Shown: positions 36,752-47,363 of the stretch, piece by piece
How the letters are laid out: every line of letters starts with the position of its first letter
Position numbering within the stretch: the first letter of the stretch is position 1
NCBI GenBank assembly: GCA_015680685.1
Contig: MNCI01020799.1
Coordinates: forward strand, 6,113 to 70,112
Direction of reading: 5' to 3'
DNA length: 64,000 nt
DNA from: Gnetum montanum
Lineage: Eukaryota; Streptophyta; Gnetopsida; Gnetales; Gnetaceae
The notes under the pieces: model-generated
Seen by the model: the letters and a program-made list of their open reading frames with translations, nothing else
Told to the model about the DNA's origin: nothing
The model's database searches: none
Made by a program: the position numbers and the translations under genes

Positions 36752-38575
36752 ATGTCTCTCCTACAAGATAATAATAATGCCATACTTAGTGAGGAAGTTC
36801 ATTGGAGAACCAACGAACTATATGACGATGAAGATTGAAGTATACAACTTGAAGTGGGAGTTTCTTATAAACATGAATGAAAACAACATCATCGCAATAC
36901 ATGAAGACATAACTTACCTAATGATGATGAACCCCCACTGGCCACTACAAGAATAACGTAAATACAAGAGGCTGTTCAAATCTCACATAGGCATCGTAAA
37001 GAGAGACGACTACCTAGGCTCGATTTAAATAACTTTTCCAAATTTTTAGGAGGCTATGACTTAGATCCACATCAACATTTACAAGCCTTCTATGATGCCT
37101 GCACATGGAATAACATTGATAATGGGTGGCAAAAACTTAAGCTCTTTCCTATGACACTCGTTGACCAAGAAAAAGTATGGTATAGATCATTAAAACCAAA
37201 TTCTATACGATGCTGGTCAACAATGGTAGAAGTATTTAATGAAAAATATCTACGCAAGAGTGTTAGCCTTGAGGAAACAAATCCAAGGATGGAAACAAGC
37301 AAAACATGAACCCTTGGACATGGCCTTAGAAAGATATTATGCATTGTTAAACAACTGTCCAGGCCATGGGTTTTTTGAGGAAAGGCTAATGTACCATACC
37401 ATTGATGGGCTACGTAATGAAACAAGAGAGACCTTAGGAATGTATGCCCAAGGTTAATTATACAAACTACAAACCCATCAAATCCAAGAGCTTATTAAGA
37501 AGGTAGAAAAAGAAGAAGGAGACTTAGCCAGATGGGAGAATGTTGAAAAACATCAACAGGACCAAAATCTTAACTCAACAAAGGTCCATAATCATACAAA
37601 GGAGAAATCAACCAATCTCAAGGTGGAAACATCATCTTTTCCAATACAACAATCGTTAGAAGAAGCCGAGGCAAAGATCAATAAGATGTTGGAATGGATG
37701 TATCAAAAGTGTGGAGAATATATCAAAAATATTGGAGATAGAGTTTTGACAACCAAAGAAGTAGGACAAAACATTAGACATTCGAGAAGAAGGGATAAAG
37801 AAAATGAGCACTCAACTACCAATCATACATATGAATGCAACATATGCCTATACGATCACCCGAAGGGCCAATGCCCAATATTGTTACATCGACATGAGCA
37901 ATGGGAAAATACATTACATCCAGAGTTCATACAGAGATACTATGTTCGACCATAGTGGCAACAATCCCTGTCATGGGGGAGAACACCCTTAGACTAGAGG
38001 TACCCTTCGTATTTTTCGAATCCAAATACTTATCATGTTCAACATCCTGTTTCTCCATTCGGCCCAACATACTCTATCTCACCACAATACTATTCTCCAC
38101 AATACTATCAACCCATGCCTCCAACACAACAACCGCCACCTTGTGCACCTTACATTCCTCCTAACTTTCAACATTCTCATCCTTTCCCTCCTTCCAAAAT
38201 GCCACCAATTGTTCCTAAGGTGTTTGTGCCATTGCAACAACCCATGAACAACACTTTTGCTACTTCTACTAACAACAGTGAAAGGCCTCCTCAACATCAA
38301 AAGCGTCCTTTCTTTAAACATGGCCATAAGAAGGGACAACATAATTCAGAGGCAACTGCATCTTCCAACTCAGCACAAGTCCCACACTGTGGTGCACCCT
38401 TACCTTCGAATCCAACGCCTCATGTAACTTCATCAGGGCCACCATCTAACACTCCCACAACCATATGGCCGAATGAAGACAACCATGGGAGACATCATCT
38501 TAATCCTTGCATACCATCTAACGGTCACAAACATCATAGTGGGTCAACTCGTTATTCAGGAACTACATCATATAA
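36752..38575 (+). pseudogene. gag: D gag
   Basis: It starts at ATG 36752 (MSLLQDNNNA) and is collinear with C1 and F gag. The core is LDLNNFSKFLGGYDLDPHQHLQ, KLKLFPMTL, then after a frameshift near 37240 KQIQGWKQAKHEPLDMALE and NETRETLGMYAQ. A coiled Glu/Lys-rich segment (37623-37790) precedes the knuckle CNICLYDHPKGQC (about 37837) and a long Pro/His/Gln-rich tail, open from 38115 to 38735. Stops and at least one frameshift make it inactive. No protease follows. Confidence 0.85.
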
Positions 38576-40002
38576 AGTGCCCTGCTATGCATATCATATA
38601 AAGTGCCCTGCCCTGCTATGCATATTTTTCAATTTTTGTTCTCCAGTTTTTTATTTTCAATTTTTTGTTTTATCTTTTTATCTTTTTGTGTGTTTGTCTT
38701 TTTACACTTTTGTAAGTAATCTCATCTACGAATAAAACACTCATGTGGATCGTTGGTTGAGGTGTGTTTTATGTTATTAAGTCATGAGTGGCCAATTATT
38801 TTGATAGTGAGCCCATTACACCTACTCATCCACTCTACAAATAAGAGGTTCTTTTCGAGGGTACAATGATATTCTTGACATTTTTGAAACTTAAAATTAA
38901 TTTTGTGTTCATTGTACCCAGAATGAAGAAGGATGGACCAAGAAGGATGATTAGGGTGTGACATCAAGGGGACTTGTGGATTCTCTTTGGTGACATCTGT
39001 GGGAGTTATCATGCACCATGGTTGTACTAAGATCCTTGTAGATCTAATGAAAAATGGGAGTAAGAGTAATCAAAAGGGCACTCAAAAAATCAAAAGTTAT
39101 TCTAGGGGGTTCCACTGGAAAGACATGTACCCATGCCTGAAGGTTGGCAGCTTCTCTAGATTCAGTAAAGTGTAAAGGAAAAGAAAAAAGAAGAAAAGAA
39201 AAAAGAAAGAGAAGACAAAGAAAAAGTAAGTGCCATAAAACAAAACTCACTCCTCCCTTGAACTAAACGCCTAGTGACCGTACGCCTTGTTGTTATGGTA
39301 CTCTCATAGTTGTTCACCATGGGATGAAACAATGTGATGTCATTGATTAGAAGGATGGTTTTGGTCCTGATTTTGGAATGATGGGTTAATGACATGTTAA
39401 CCATGCTTTACACATAGGATTCATTGTGCCCTAGGTTAGTAACCTCATGTCCCAATCTCTATGATCCCTTTCTATACCTCGCCTCATCTCACTGTTCGTG
39501 TAATTGTAGCTCGTGTCCCATGTAACATAGAATTTTCATCTCATTCCAGTGATATTTACATGTGTGTGTTTTGTGGAGTTAGTGCGGATTACATTTAACC
39601 CTTCTAGTGCCCACAGAAACTTTAAGTGTGGCTACACAAAGGCATTAGAGGTTAAGAACTGCTTTGGGGAGGACCCACTTGTGTAATTTTCTTGTAATCT
39701 TCATTGATTCCCTAGCCCACACACACAATTTCTTACCCTCAACTTAATTTTTCATAATCCTCTTTCCCTACTATTATCCCTCTAAATTTTAACGTTCCAA
39801 TGTACCATTACATTCCCTTTTTTCTTAACCACCAAATTTTTATTTGCTAAAGTTCACATCATTATCATTACTAGTGCATCTCAAATTAATGAAATTACCC
39901 TAGGACGTCTTAATTCTTGCCAATGTCCTCAATTATCAACATTAATTTCAAGAAAAATCATTAAAAATTCAATATTTTTGTGTGTCTCACATTAGTAGGG
40001 TC
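38576..40002 (+). other. D spacer between gag and the promoter-like block
   Basis: A T-rich tract (38625-38725), an A/G-rich run (39175-39230) and the block shared by all gypsy copies (about 39659-39680, GCTTTGGGGAGGACCCACTT). There is no recognised coding sequence. Confidence 0.6.
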
Positions 40003-40276
40003 GAGATATCTCGTACGCGATATTGCGTCCCACGTGATATCGCGTATGCGATGTATTGTATGCGATATCATGTCACATTAACCTATAAATAGGTACCCCC
40101 TCCGCAAAACTTAGCATCATTTTTCCATTCATGCGGGTGGAGTTGTTGAAATTTTTCTCTACGACTTGCAATTGTGTGACCCTTGCTTCTTCACTCATAT
40201 CTCGCTTATTGATGCTCCGATTTTACTTCTGTTTGAACTTACTTGAACCCGGAGCATTTAGTTTAGTCATGGGGGA
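40003..40276 (+). promoter_or_regulatory. Internal LTR-like promoter block in D
   Basis: Five GATATC-type sites with A-family spacing (40003-40071, including GTGATATCGCGTATGCGAT) are followed by CTATAAATAG (40083-40092). About 175 bp further on is a purine-tract-like AGTCATGGGGGA (40265-40276). This matches the arrangement at LTR starts but lies inside the element, about 300 bp before the long ORF. It may be an internal promoter or the remnant of an older LTR. Confidence 0.55.
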
Positions 40277-40549
40277 GAGAAACTTACCAAAAAGTGCCTA
40301 AATTTTTTGAAATTTATCATTGCCCAAAGGACATTAATTAGGGTAATTAACTTTAACACTTAGAATAATTGTGCCAAAAATCATTTAACCTTTAGGTATA
40401 CCGGGAGATTAAAAATGGAAACCACCTAAGTCACAAGACCCATTATTACAAACTTTTGGGCACAATCACACGTTATAACATATGATCTTTAATTAAGGCA
40501 AGTAATAAGGTATAACTTAACTTTGAAAATAACCTTACTAACGCTTGAT

Positions 40550-40563
40550 CCGTGTGATTGCAG
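40550..40563 (+). promoter_or_regulatory. Splice-acceptor-like site before the D ORF
   Basis: CGTGTGATTGCAG ends at 40563, right at the ORF start. C1 has TGTGTGATTATAG and F has the same at the homologous point, so the site is conserved in three copies. Splicing is an inference. Confidence 0.5.
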
Positions 40564-43330
40564 ACTGGCCCTGAAACGTGTACAACAGGAGGATCATGTT
40601 CAAGGTGGAACGAAACGATCTCGGAGAGGTGGAAGACAAGGCCCTGCTAAACAACATAGAGAACAGGAGGTGTAATCATTCAGCATCGATCAAGAGGAAC
40701 CTCTTACTGGATGGTCTGGGCAGGCAGAAGTGGGAGCTGCTACTGCACCTGAATCGGGACAACAACTCATGTTGCCCTTAGAATGTGTTTAGGCTATCCA
40801 TGAGAATTCCACATTCACTATGGTGATTGTGGAGCTAAACTTCGAATCTTTTGTAGAGTTCACTCCTGAGGCTGTTAGGGATCACCTCAAAGGGTCTCCC
40901 TTATGGCCTGTCCTCTCTGAAAGCAGTGCCTAGTACTTAGGAGAAACATACCAGTTTTGGCACAATAGGAAGCAAGGCACCATGGTTAACATTTGTGGTG
41001 TGACAGTTGATTTCTCTACGTAGGCTATTTTGGAAGTGTTGAATCTTCTGAATTCAGGGCCTCATGTTGCTCGATTATCTACTCGTTCAGACCCTGATGT
41101 GTGAAAGGATTGGTTAGAGAAGGCTTATGGCAGAGACAAAGCATTTGGTGAGTTGACGACAGAAGAGAGAGTTTATTTCAAAATTGAAACCTATCACCTC
41201 TTCCCCACAAAAGGCCTGAAAAGAATATCCACGTATGTGACTAGAGGATTTGCAGTGTTGATGGGAAAGGTTAACGCTAACTTTCCCCATCTATATTTGA
41301 TGGAGATCCTAAGGTGATTTGAAGAATGGAAGATAGGGAAGATGGCGCTGCCTTTCCCTTGCCTTATTAGAAAACTGTGCCAATGGGTAAGTATTCGGGG
41401 GTACACCAATGACATCCTATGAAAAGCCCAGAATGCTTCTTATGCTGAATTGTTAAAGGCGCCAGCTCCAAGGAAGAGCACTAGTGAAGAGCTGAGACCC
41501 GAAGAAGAAGAAGAATAGATGACTGGACCACATGGAACTCAACTTGCAGGGACCAGTCAACCTCTAGCCATGGGTCCTAGCCAACAACAAGAAGCAGAGC
41601 CTGGCATAGGCTAGGATCAGCCGCCACTGCAGTAAGACTACAGACCATCGATGTGCCATGTTAGGGCCATCGCTGAAACAGTTAGTTGGGGAAGTCATGA
41701 TGACACAAACCTCTTCCACGTCATCGATGATGCCAGTCAGTCTACAATTTTAGTAGATTTCACAAGGGGAGAGTTATCCATTCAAATAGGAGGAGGGGAA
41801 AGTAGATGGTCGCAATAAATCTTAGGAAATGTGGCATCTTTTCAAGGGCATTTAGAGACTGGTGAGGGTGCCACAGTGGTGGTCATGCAACACCAGAATG
41901 CCATGGGAGCTGCTGAAGTGGTCACTGACTACATCAAAGAATCTTTCAACATACTTGTTGTGCCACCGGTAGATCTTTCAAGAGCACGGGATGCTCAAAC
42001 TCTTGCTGGAACCTCAATGACTCCTATAGAACATGAGGATGTACTTGACAGATTGCTTCAAACAGGATAAGTAATGATGTCCCTATTTGACATCCCTCAA
42101 GATGTCATAGCAATTCAATGAGACCTCATTTCCACAAAGGGAAAGCTGGTCATATCCAAAGTAAGGGCTGAGCATGCTGAAGCTGAAGTGCAGAATCTAC
42201 AAGAGCAGCTCGTAGCCTTACAAGTAGCACAGCAGGATTCTCTACAATTTGTTTTTGCAAACTAGCTAGAAAATTTCAGAACTAAGCAGTTAATAAAGCT
42301 GATCGTAGAGAATAAGAAGGTGGTAGAAGAAAAGAAGATGGTTTTTTGGGATGCCTCTGCATCACAGGTGCAAACCCATGTGCATCTTAAGGCACTCAAG
42401 GCCTTAGAAGAAGAGAATAAGAAGTTGGTTGCAGATAACCTTTGGTTGACCTTTGTAGAGAAGCAAAAGAATGTTCTTGATGAAAACTTTCATTAGCTAT
42501 GAGAACAATTTATTCAGGTCAACTGAGATGTAAGCTGTTTAACCAGAGAGAATCGAACCCTCTCAATGGAGGAGGTACACACTATTCATAAAAAATCAGC
42601 AATTGAGATACGTACATGGTAGAATGAGGCTAAATGACACAAGAAGCTGAAGGAGCACTTCCATGATCAGGTGGGGATGTATAAACAAGGGGGGGGGAAG
42701 GAGATCCATATGGCCAAAGCTCAAATCAACATTATCAGTGCTCAACACACTGATTGGAGGGCGATATTGGACACTTACGCCTTTGCCCACCAAGTGGAAG
42801 TTAAGAACCAGGACTTGCAGATCCAAGACTTGACAGAGTACATGGAGTTGGCAAACCTTAGATATGCCAACCTTGCCATGTTAATAGTAGGGCGCCCAAG
42901 AATAGAGCTTGAACAGTAAGTAGCTTCCACCCATATCAAATATGAAGCAGAATTTGCAGAGCGTAAGAAGCTGGCAAAAAAATTAGATGCTGCAAATTCT
43001 AAACTCAAGGTGGTAAAAGAAAGCTACAAAGGATAAAAAAGATGTTGCAATCGACTTAGCTTGATGGCTAACAGATCTTCATGAATACAAAGACAAAGCC
43101 AGAGCCTATGAAGAGGAACGATAGGTGTTCGTGGCGTGGTATGTCAAAGCCAACTAGATGTTCCCACAGCTACCCTGTTTGTGGGAGGTTTCGACTCCAT
43201 CAAACATTGGAATATTAGCATAGATGGAACAAGACCCTCATACTGAAGAGGAGAAGCTCCAGGCCATACTTCAACGCCATCAAGCTTCCAAGCCTAGAGC
43301 ACATGACAAAGGGAAAGTGCCCATGGAAAG
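40564..43330 (+). pseudogene. D long ORF, about 900 codons, function unknown
   Basis: A single reading frame runs from 40564 to about 43020 with roughly twenty internal stops but no clear shift. A frameshift near 43020 follows, then about 100 more codons to the deletion edge at 43330. The start ATG is broken by an inserted base (ACTG). Seen in order are a basic RG-rich N-terminus (KRSRRGGRQG), and a globular part at about 40800-41420 with FFPTKG-like YHLFPTKGLKRIS and FPHLYLMEILR. An acidic Gln/Pro-rich linker follows (41490-41640), then a second folded part (41640-42070) and a long Glu/Lys/Gln-rich coiled coil (42160-43020). The middle globular part resembles plant transposon-associated domains found after polymerase in Athila-like elements. 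That assignment is tentative. It is not RT, integrase or a recognisable envelope. Confidence 0.72.
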
Positions 43331-43576
43331 CTTAGTTAATATTATTTTCCATTATTTCAGGAGTAGAATTAGAATTAGGAACAAATCATATGCCTCACTC
43401 TGGACTAAACCATACGCGACAAATATAATACTAGTCCAGGTGGGAAGACAACGAATTATGACCTAAGGTTAACGATCTAGGTGCCACAACTAGTCTGTTT
43501 GCGGAGTTCGACCGGATCGCACGTGAGAATGCTCGTATTCGTATGGTTGAGTGTAGGGGTATCTCGCCACTCATCA
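43331..43576 (+). repeat. Truncated 3' LTR of D
   Basis: 246 bp matching 36362-36607, ending CATCA and followed by AGGAT. The junction GGAAAG/CTTAGTTA shows a short microhomology with the LTR, as expected for an illegitimate-recombination deletion. Confidence 0.9.
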
Positions 43577-44123
43577 AGGATGCTTGACAAGAAGGTTTGA
43601 GCATATCAGGAATATTTTGTGTGTAATGTTGGCTCACTCCAAGGTACATATTTAGGGTAGTGTTTATTCTACAAAAGAAAATCAACTAGTAGTTGGGAGT
43701 GAGTGTTGGGAAATATCCAAAAGAAGTTGGCTTCTTGGAGAGGTATGTTTATGTCTTCTATAGGTAAGTTGACTCTAGCAAAATTTATTCTCTTAAGCAT
43801 TCCATTTATAGTGCATTGGTTTTCAATTCCCCACGCCAATTTGTGTTGCAAGTCAATTAGATTGTGAGGAATTTTCTACAAGTCAATTAGATTATGAAGA
43901 ATTTTATGCAAGTTAATATATGTTGAAAGTCAATTATATTGCAAGTTAATTAGAGTGTATTTTATTAGTCAATAGGCCTTGAAGTCAATTTGAACAAGAT
44001 AGAACTTCTCCATGTGGGATGCCTGACAAAAAGATTTAACCATATAAGGAATATTTTTGGCTGTACTATTGGCTCACTCTTAACTACCCATTTAGGGTAA
44101 TGTGTATTCTACAAATAAAAATC
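43577..44123 (+). pseudogene. LINE RT segment, rest of unit 1 and start of unit 2
   Basis: Unit 1 continues with KKLASWRGMFMSSIGKLTLAK (about 43717-43779), the thumb-proximal signature of plant LINE RT (usually K-K-L-x-x-W followed by G-G-R-x-T-L). A junction built of several short 'caagtcaattag' repeats (43853-43950) leads to the start of unit 2, which repeats the sequence around the D insertion site without D. Element E interrupts unit 2 at 44123. Stops and frameshifts are present. Confidence 0.75.
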
Positions 44124-45265
44124 TGTTAACCTTTTGGTATGCCAAAACCTTAAGGAAAATCGAGAATAAAGGATGTTTGTTATGGATGTTGTATTTACAA
44201 GATAAGAACAAGAACTCCACATTATGGACAAGGACTCAAGGAAGCATGGCTATCAAAGTAAAAGACTTCATAGGAAAAATTAGATCATGGACAAGTACAA
44301 AGACTACAAGCTAAATGAAGATGCTCCAGGGATTGAGAGAAAGTTAAATTAGTAAGAGAAAGCCTTAGGAACCAAAGCTCAAAAGTTGAAAAGATGTCTC
44401 CAAGAAACAGAAGATGTCTTGGCCAAGAGGAAGTCAATCACAAAAAGATGTCTTCAAAAAATAGGAGATATCTTCTTTGGAAAGAAGATGTATCCTCAAA
44501 GACATTCCATTTTGAAATGAGGCATCTCCTCAAAATTGAGGCTAAATTCAAAGAAACATCCCAATCTTGAAGGAGACATTTACACTAGTCGTTGAATAGT
44601 TGTTGCATGAATTCTAAGGTGTTTTTGAAAACTTCAAGGCTATAAGTGGACTTCAAACTCTTGGGAATTATGCAAGAATTCTCAACATCAAAACTATCAT
44701 TGTCTATCTTATGCTATTGTACTTGTGTACTTGAATTATCACATCATTTGTTAGATTTTTTGTGAAAGTCTACTTCATTGTATAAGAAATTTGTAAATTG
44801 AGTTACACTCTCTTCTTATGGTTCTTTTTCCTTTTTTTTCTACACTAAGGGATTGATGTGCTTCTTTCAAGAAGGCATCTTTTTAGAGCTTGTTAGGATC
44901 ATATGAGATTGAGTTATTTTTTTGTGTCAAAACACTCTAGAGTGGAGCTCTATTTTATAAAGGTTGTGGTGAGCTTTAAACCACTCTTGAGCTTGTTGGG
45001 ATCTTATGGGATTGAGAGTTGTCAAAATGATGAAACTCTTCTTAGTAGAGCTCAAAATTTGTGAAGGTTGTGATGTTTTCTAAACCACATTTTTAAAGAA
45101 ATAAAGTTTGAAGGTGTGCAAGGAATCTACCCTCCAAGTATGAACTACCCAAGTTGGGAAACCATGTGATTCCTATGTTTTGTGTAACAAGTGTTTCTTA
45201 TGATTTGGAAAACTTACTCATCCACCCCTATTCACCCCTCCCCCCTTCTAAGTTCTCCATCCTCA
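44124..45265 (+). repeat. 5' LTR of E
   Basis: 1142 bp, TGTTAACC to CCTCA. It contains several AGATGTCT / AGACGTCT-type motifs (44390-44560). Confidence 0.82.
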
Positions 45266-45281
45266 AGTAGTATCAGATCCT
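45266..45281 (+). other. Primer-binding site of E
   Basis: AGTAGTATCAGATCC, close to TGGTATCAGAGCC, complementary to initiator tRNA-Met. Confidence 0.75.
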
Positions 45282-45320
45282 AGTACTCTTATGTACCACA
45301 TCAACATTCAAGAATGAACT

Positions 45321-45626
45321 ATGGAGGGAACATCATACACCAAGGCACCTATGTTCAATGGGTACAGTTTTGCCTATTGGAAGACAAGGATGTAGGGCTT
45401 ATTTGAATCAATGGAGTTTGAAGTTTGGGAGTCCATTCTCAAAGGATACACACCACTAATTAATAGTGGAACAAAGGCCCTCAAACCACAAACCAAGTGG
45501 ACGTCACAAGAAAGAGATAAGTTTATGTACGATTCCAAAGAAAAAAATTGTTTATATTATGCTATTGATTTATGTTGGCTCATGACTTTACATAGTCAAA
45601 CCTTAGACATTAGCCTTTGGTTTTAA
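45321..45626 (+). pseudogene. gag: E copia gag, N-terminal fragment
   Basis: From ATG 45321 the frame reads MEGTSYTKAPMFNGYSFAYW, then KTRM and a stop where relatives have Glu or similar, then ESMEFEVWESILKGYTP and KWTSQERDKFMYDSK. This is the N-terminal part of copia gag (family knowledge: F-N-G-x-N-Y/F-x-x-W-K). It ends at 45626; no knuckle, protease, integrase or RT follows. Confidence 0.8.
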
Positions 45627-46414
45627 TTTCTATTGTAGATAAATTGGAAGGCTTGGCTTAGTTATATTTGAATTGGTTATGGGTCATTAGCTTGAGGGTA
45701 GCTCCTAAATGGAATTTGGTTTGACAACCCTATGAAACAATGTTACAAAATGCACTCAAATATGTTTGTATCTCTATGATAGCATCATGAATATATTTTC
45801 TTAGAAGTTCTAACATTTTCATTGTGAAAGTTTGAAAATGAATGGATATTATATCATAATTTTTTTTTCAAAATGTATAGAACCTATAACTTACATATCT
45901 CTTGATTTGATTTGATCTGAATATCTCTTATATGTTAGATATGTCTAAACTCCTATGGTACTTATTACATATTGATGAAAATTGTGCATTCTCTTGGTCT
46001 ATCTAGTTTCTCTACTCCACTCCTTTTTTATCATGTCCAAAAATGAGGAGATATATTTGATATTAGTGGGACATTATTAGAATATTTGATTGTCAAATAA
46101 AATGATATTAGTGGGGCATTTGATTGTTAGATAAAATGATATTAGTGGAACATTTGATTGTAAGATAAAATGCTATCATTTGTGAATATGTGAGCATGAT
46201 GTCATGTAAAATGACTTGAATGACTGTGAGTTAGTACACTTTGGAATCTAATGGCTATATTCATATGAATAATTGTGATTTAGTGAACTTTGGAATTTGA
46301 TGGGTACATTTAAACTAATGACATGAGTGATACTGAAAATATATGACTTAATGATTTATGGGAGACAACTAACCCATTTTCTTAAGTTTTGGACATCACC
46401 AAAAATGGGGAGAT
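45627..46414 (+). other. E interior without recognised coding sequence
   Basis: AT-rich and ending in the purine tract (46401-46414). It contains a three-unit tandem repeat of about 34 bp at 46059-46170. Confidence 0.65.
46059..46170 (+). repeat. Three-unit tandem repeat in E
   Basis: Imperfect units starting TGATATTAGTGGGACATT and ending GATAAAA; the first is longer by about 10 bp. Confidence 0.85.
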
Positions 46415-47362
46415 TATTAACCTTTTGGTATGCCAAAACCTTAAGGAAAATCGAGAACAAGGGATGTTTGTTGTGGATGTTGTCTTTACATGACAAGAAT
46501 AAGAACTCCACATCATGGACAAGGACTCAAAGAAGCATGGCTATCAAAGTAAAAGACTTCATAGGCAAATTGAGAGCATGGACAAGTACAAAGACTAAAA
46601 GCTAAATGAAGATGCTCCAGGGATTGAGAGGAAGCTAAATCAACAAGAGAAAGCCTTAGAAACTAGAGCTCAAGAGTTGAGAAGACATCTCCAAGGAATA
46701 GAAGACGTCTTGGCCAAGAGGAAGTCAATCACAAGAAGACGTCTCTCAAAAATAGGAAATGTCTCCTTTGGAAAGAAGATGTCTTTCTAGAGATGTCCCA
46801 TTATAAAAGGATTCATATCCCTACAGTTGAGGTTGAATTTAAAAAGATGTCCAAATCTCAAACTAGATGTCCACACTAGTCGTTGAATAGCTATTACACG
46901 AATTTTAAGGTGTTTTTGAAAACTCTGAGGCTATAACTAAACTCAAAAATCTTGAGAATTATGCAAGAATATTCAACATCAAAGCTATGATTATCTATCT
47001 TATGATGTTGTACATGTGTACTTGAATTATCACATCATTTGTTAGATTTTTTGTGGAACTGTGCTTCATTGTACAAGGAATTTTTAAATTGAGTTACACT
47101 CTCTCCTTGTGGTTCTTTTTCTATTCTTGTTGCCTAAGGAATTGATGTGCTTCTTATGAGAATGCAACCTTTTAGAGCTTGTCAAGATCCTACAAGATTG
47201 AGTTGCTTTGCTACATAAAAACACTCCAGAGTGGAGCTCTATTCTTTAAAGGTTATGGTGTCCTTTAAACCAATCATGAGCTTGTTCGGATCTTGTAAGG
47301 CTGAGAGTTGTCGTAGTGATGAAACTCTCCTTAGTAGAGCTCAAACTTTGTAAAGGTTGTGG
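46415..47362 (+). repeat. 3' LTR of E, right end missing
   Basis: 948 bp collinear with 44124-45078; starts TATTAACC (G to A at base 2). The last 190 bp or so are lost at the gap. It holds perfect AGACGTCT palindromes near 46700 and 46737. Confidence 0.82.
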
Positions 47363-47363
47363 N
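47363..47363. other. Single N, probable assembly join
   Basis: Sequence jumps here from inside the E LTR to LINE sequence. The missing LTR end implies at least 190 bp absent. Confidence 0.8.

Larger units (their letters stand above)
35799..43576 (+). mobile_element. Element D: gypsy element with gag and a long non-polymerase ORF, mosaic LTR, nested in the LINE
   Basis: The 5' LTR is 35799-36607. The 3' LTR is only a 246-bp remnant (43331-43576) that matches 36362-36607 base for base in length. Flanking 5-mers are GGGAT and AGGAT, and the empty target is visible in the other LINE units (44010, 47665). The interior holds a primer site, gag, a spacer, a promoter-like block and a roughly 2.75-kb decayed ORF unrelated to protease, RT or integrase. 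A deletion removed the purine tract and about 560 bp of the 3' LTR. Leader and gag are C-type, while the LTR start is A-type. Confidence 0.9.
44124..47362 (+). mobile_element. Element E: deleted Ty1/copia element nested in the LINE
   Basis: Two collinear direct repeats, 44124-45265 and 46415-47362, are separated by 1.15 kb. After the first comes AGTAGTATCAGATCC, a decayed form of the TGGTATCAGAGC primer site (initiator tRNA-Met) of copia elements. Before the second is the purine tract AAAAATGGGGAGAT. Only the start of gag remains and the whole polymerase is missing. The right end is lost at the N (47363), so no target duplication can be checked. Confidence 0.85.

Noticed and set aside
38986-39404. 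Short open frames in the D spacer on both strands
   Set aside because: They overlap an A/G-rich run and are not conserved in the homologous spacers of C1 and F.
40573-40781. 67-codon open frame starting MYNRRIMFKVERN
   Set aside because: It is in a different frame from the conserved MALKRVQQ frame shared with C1 and F, so it is an out-of-frame shadow.
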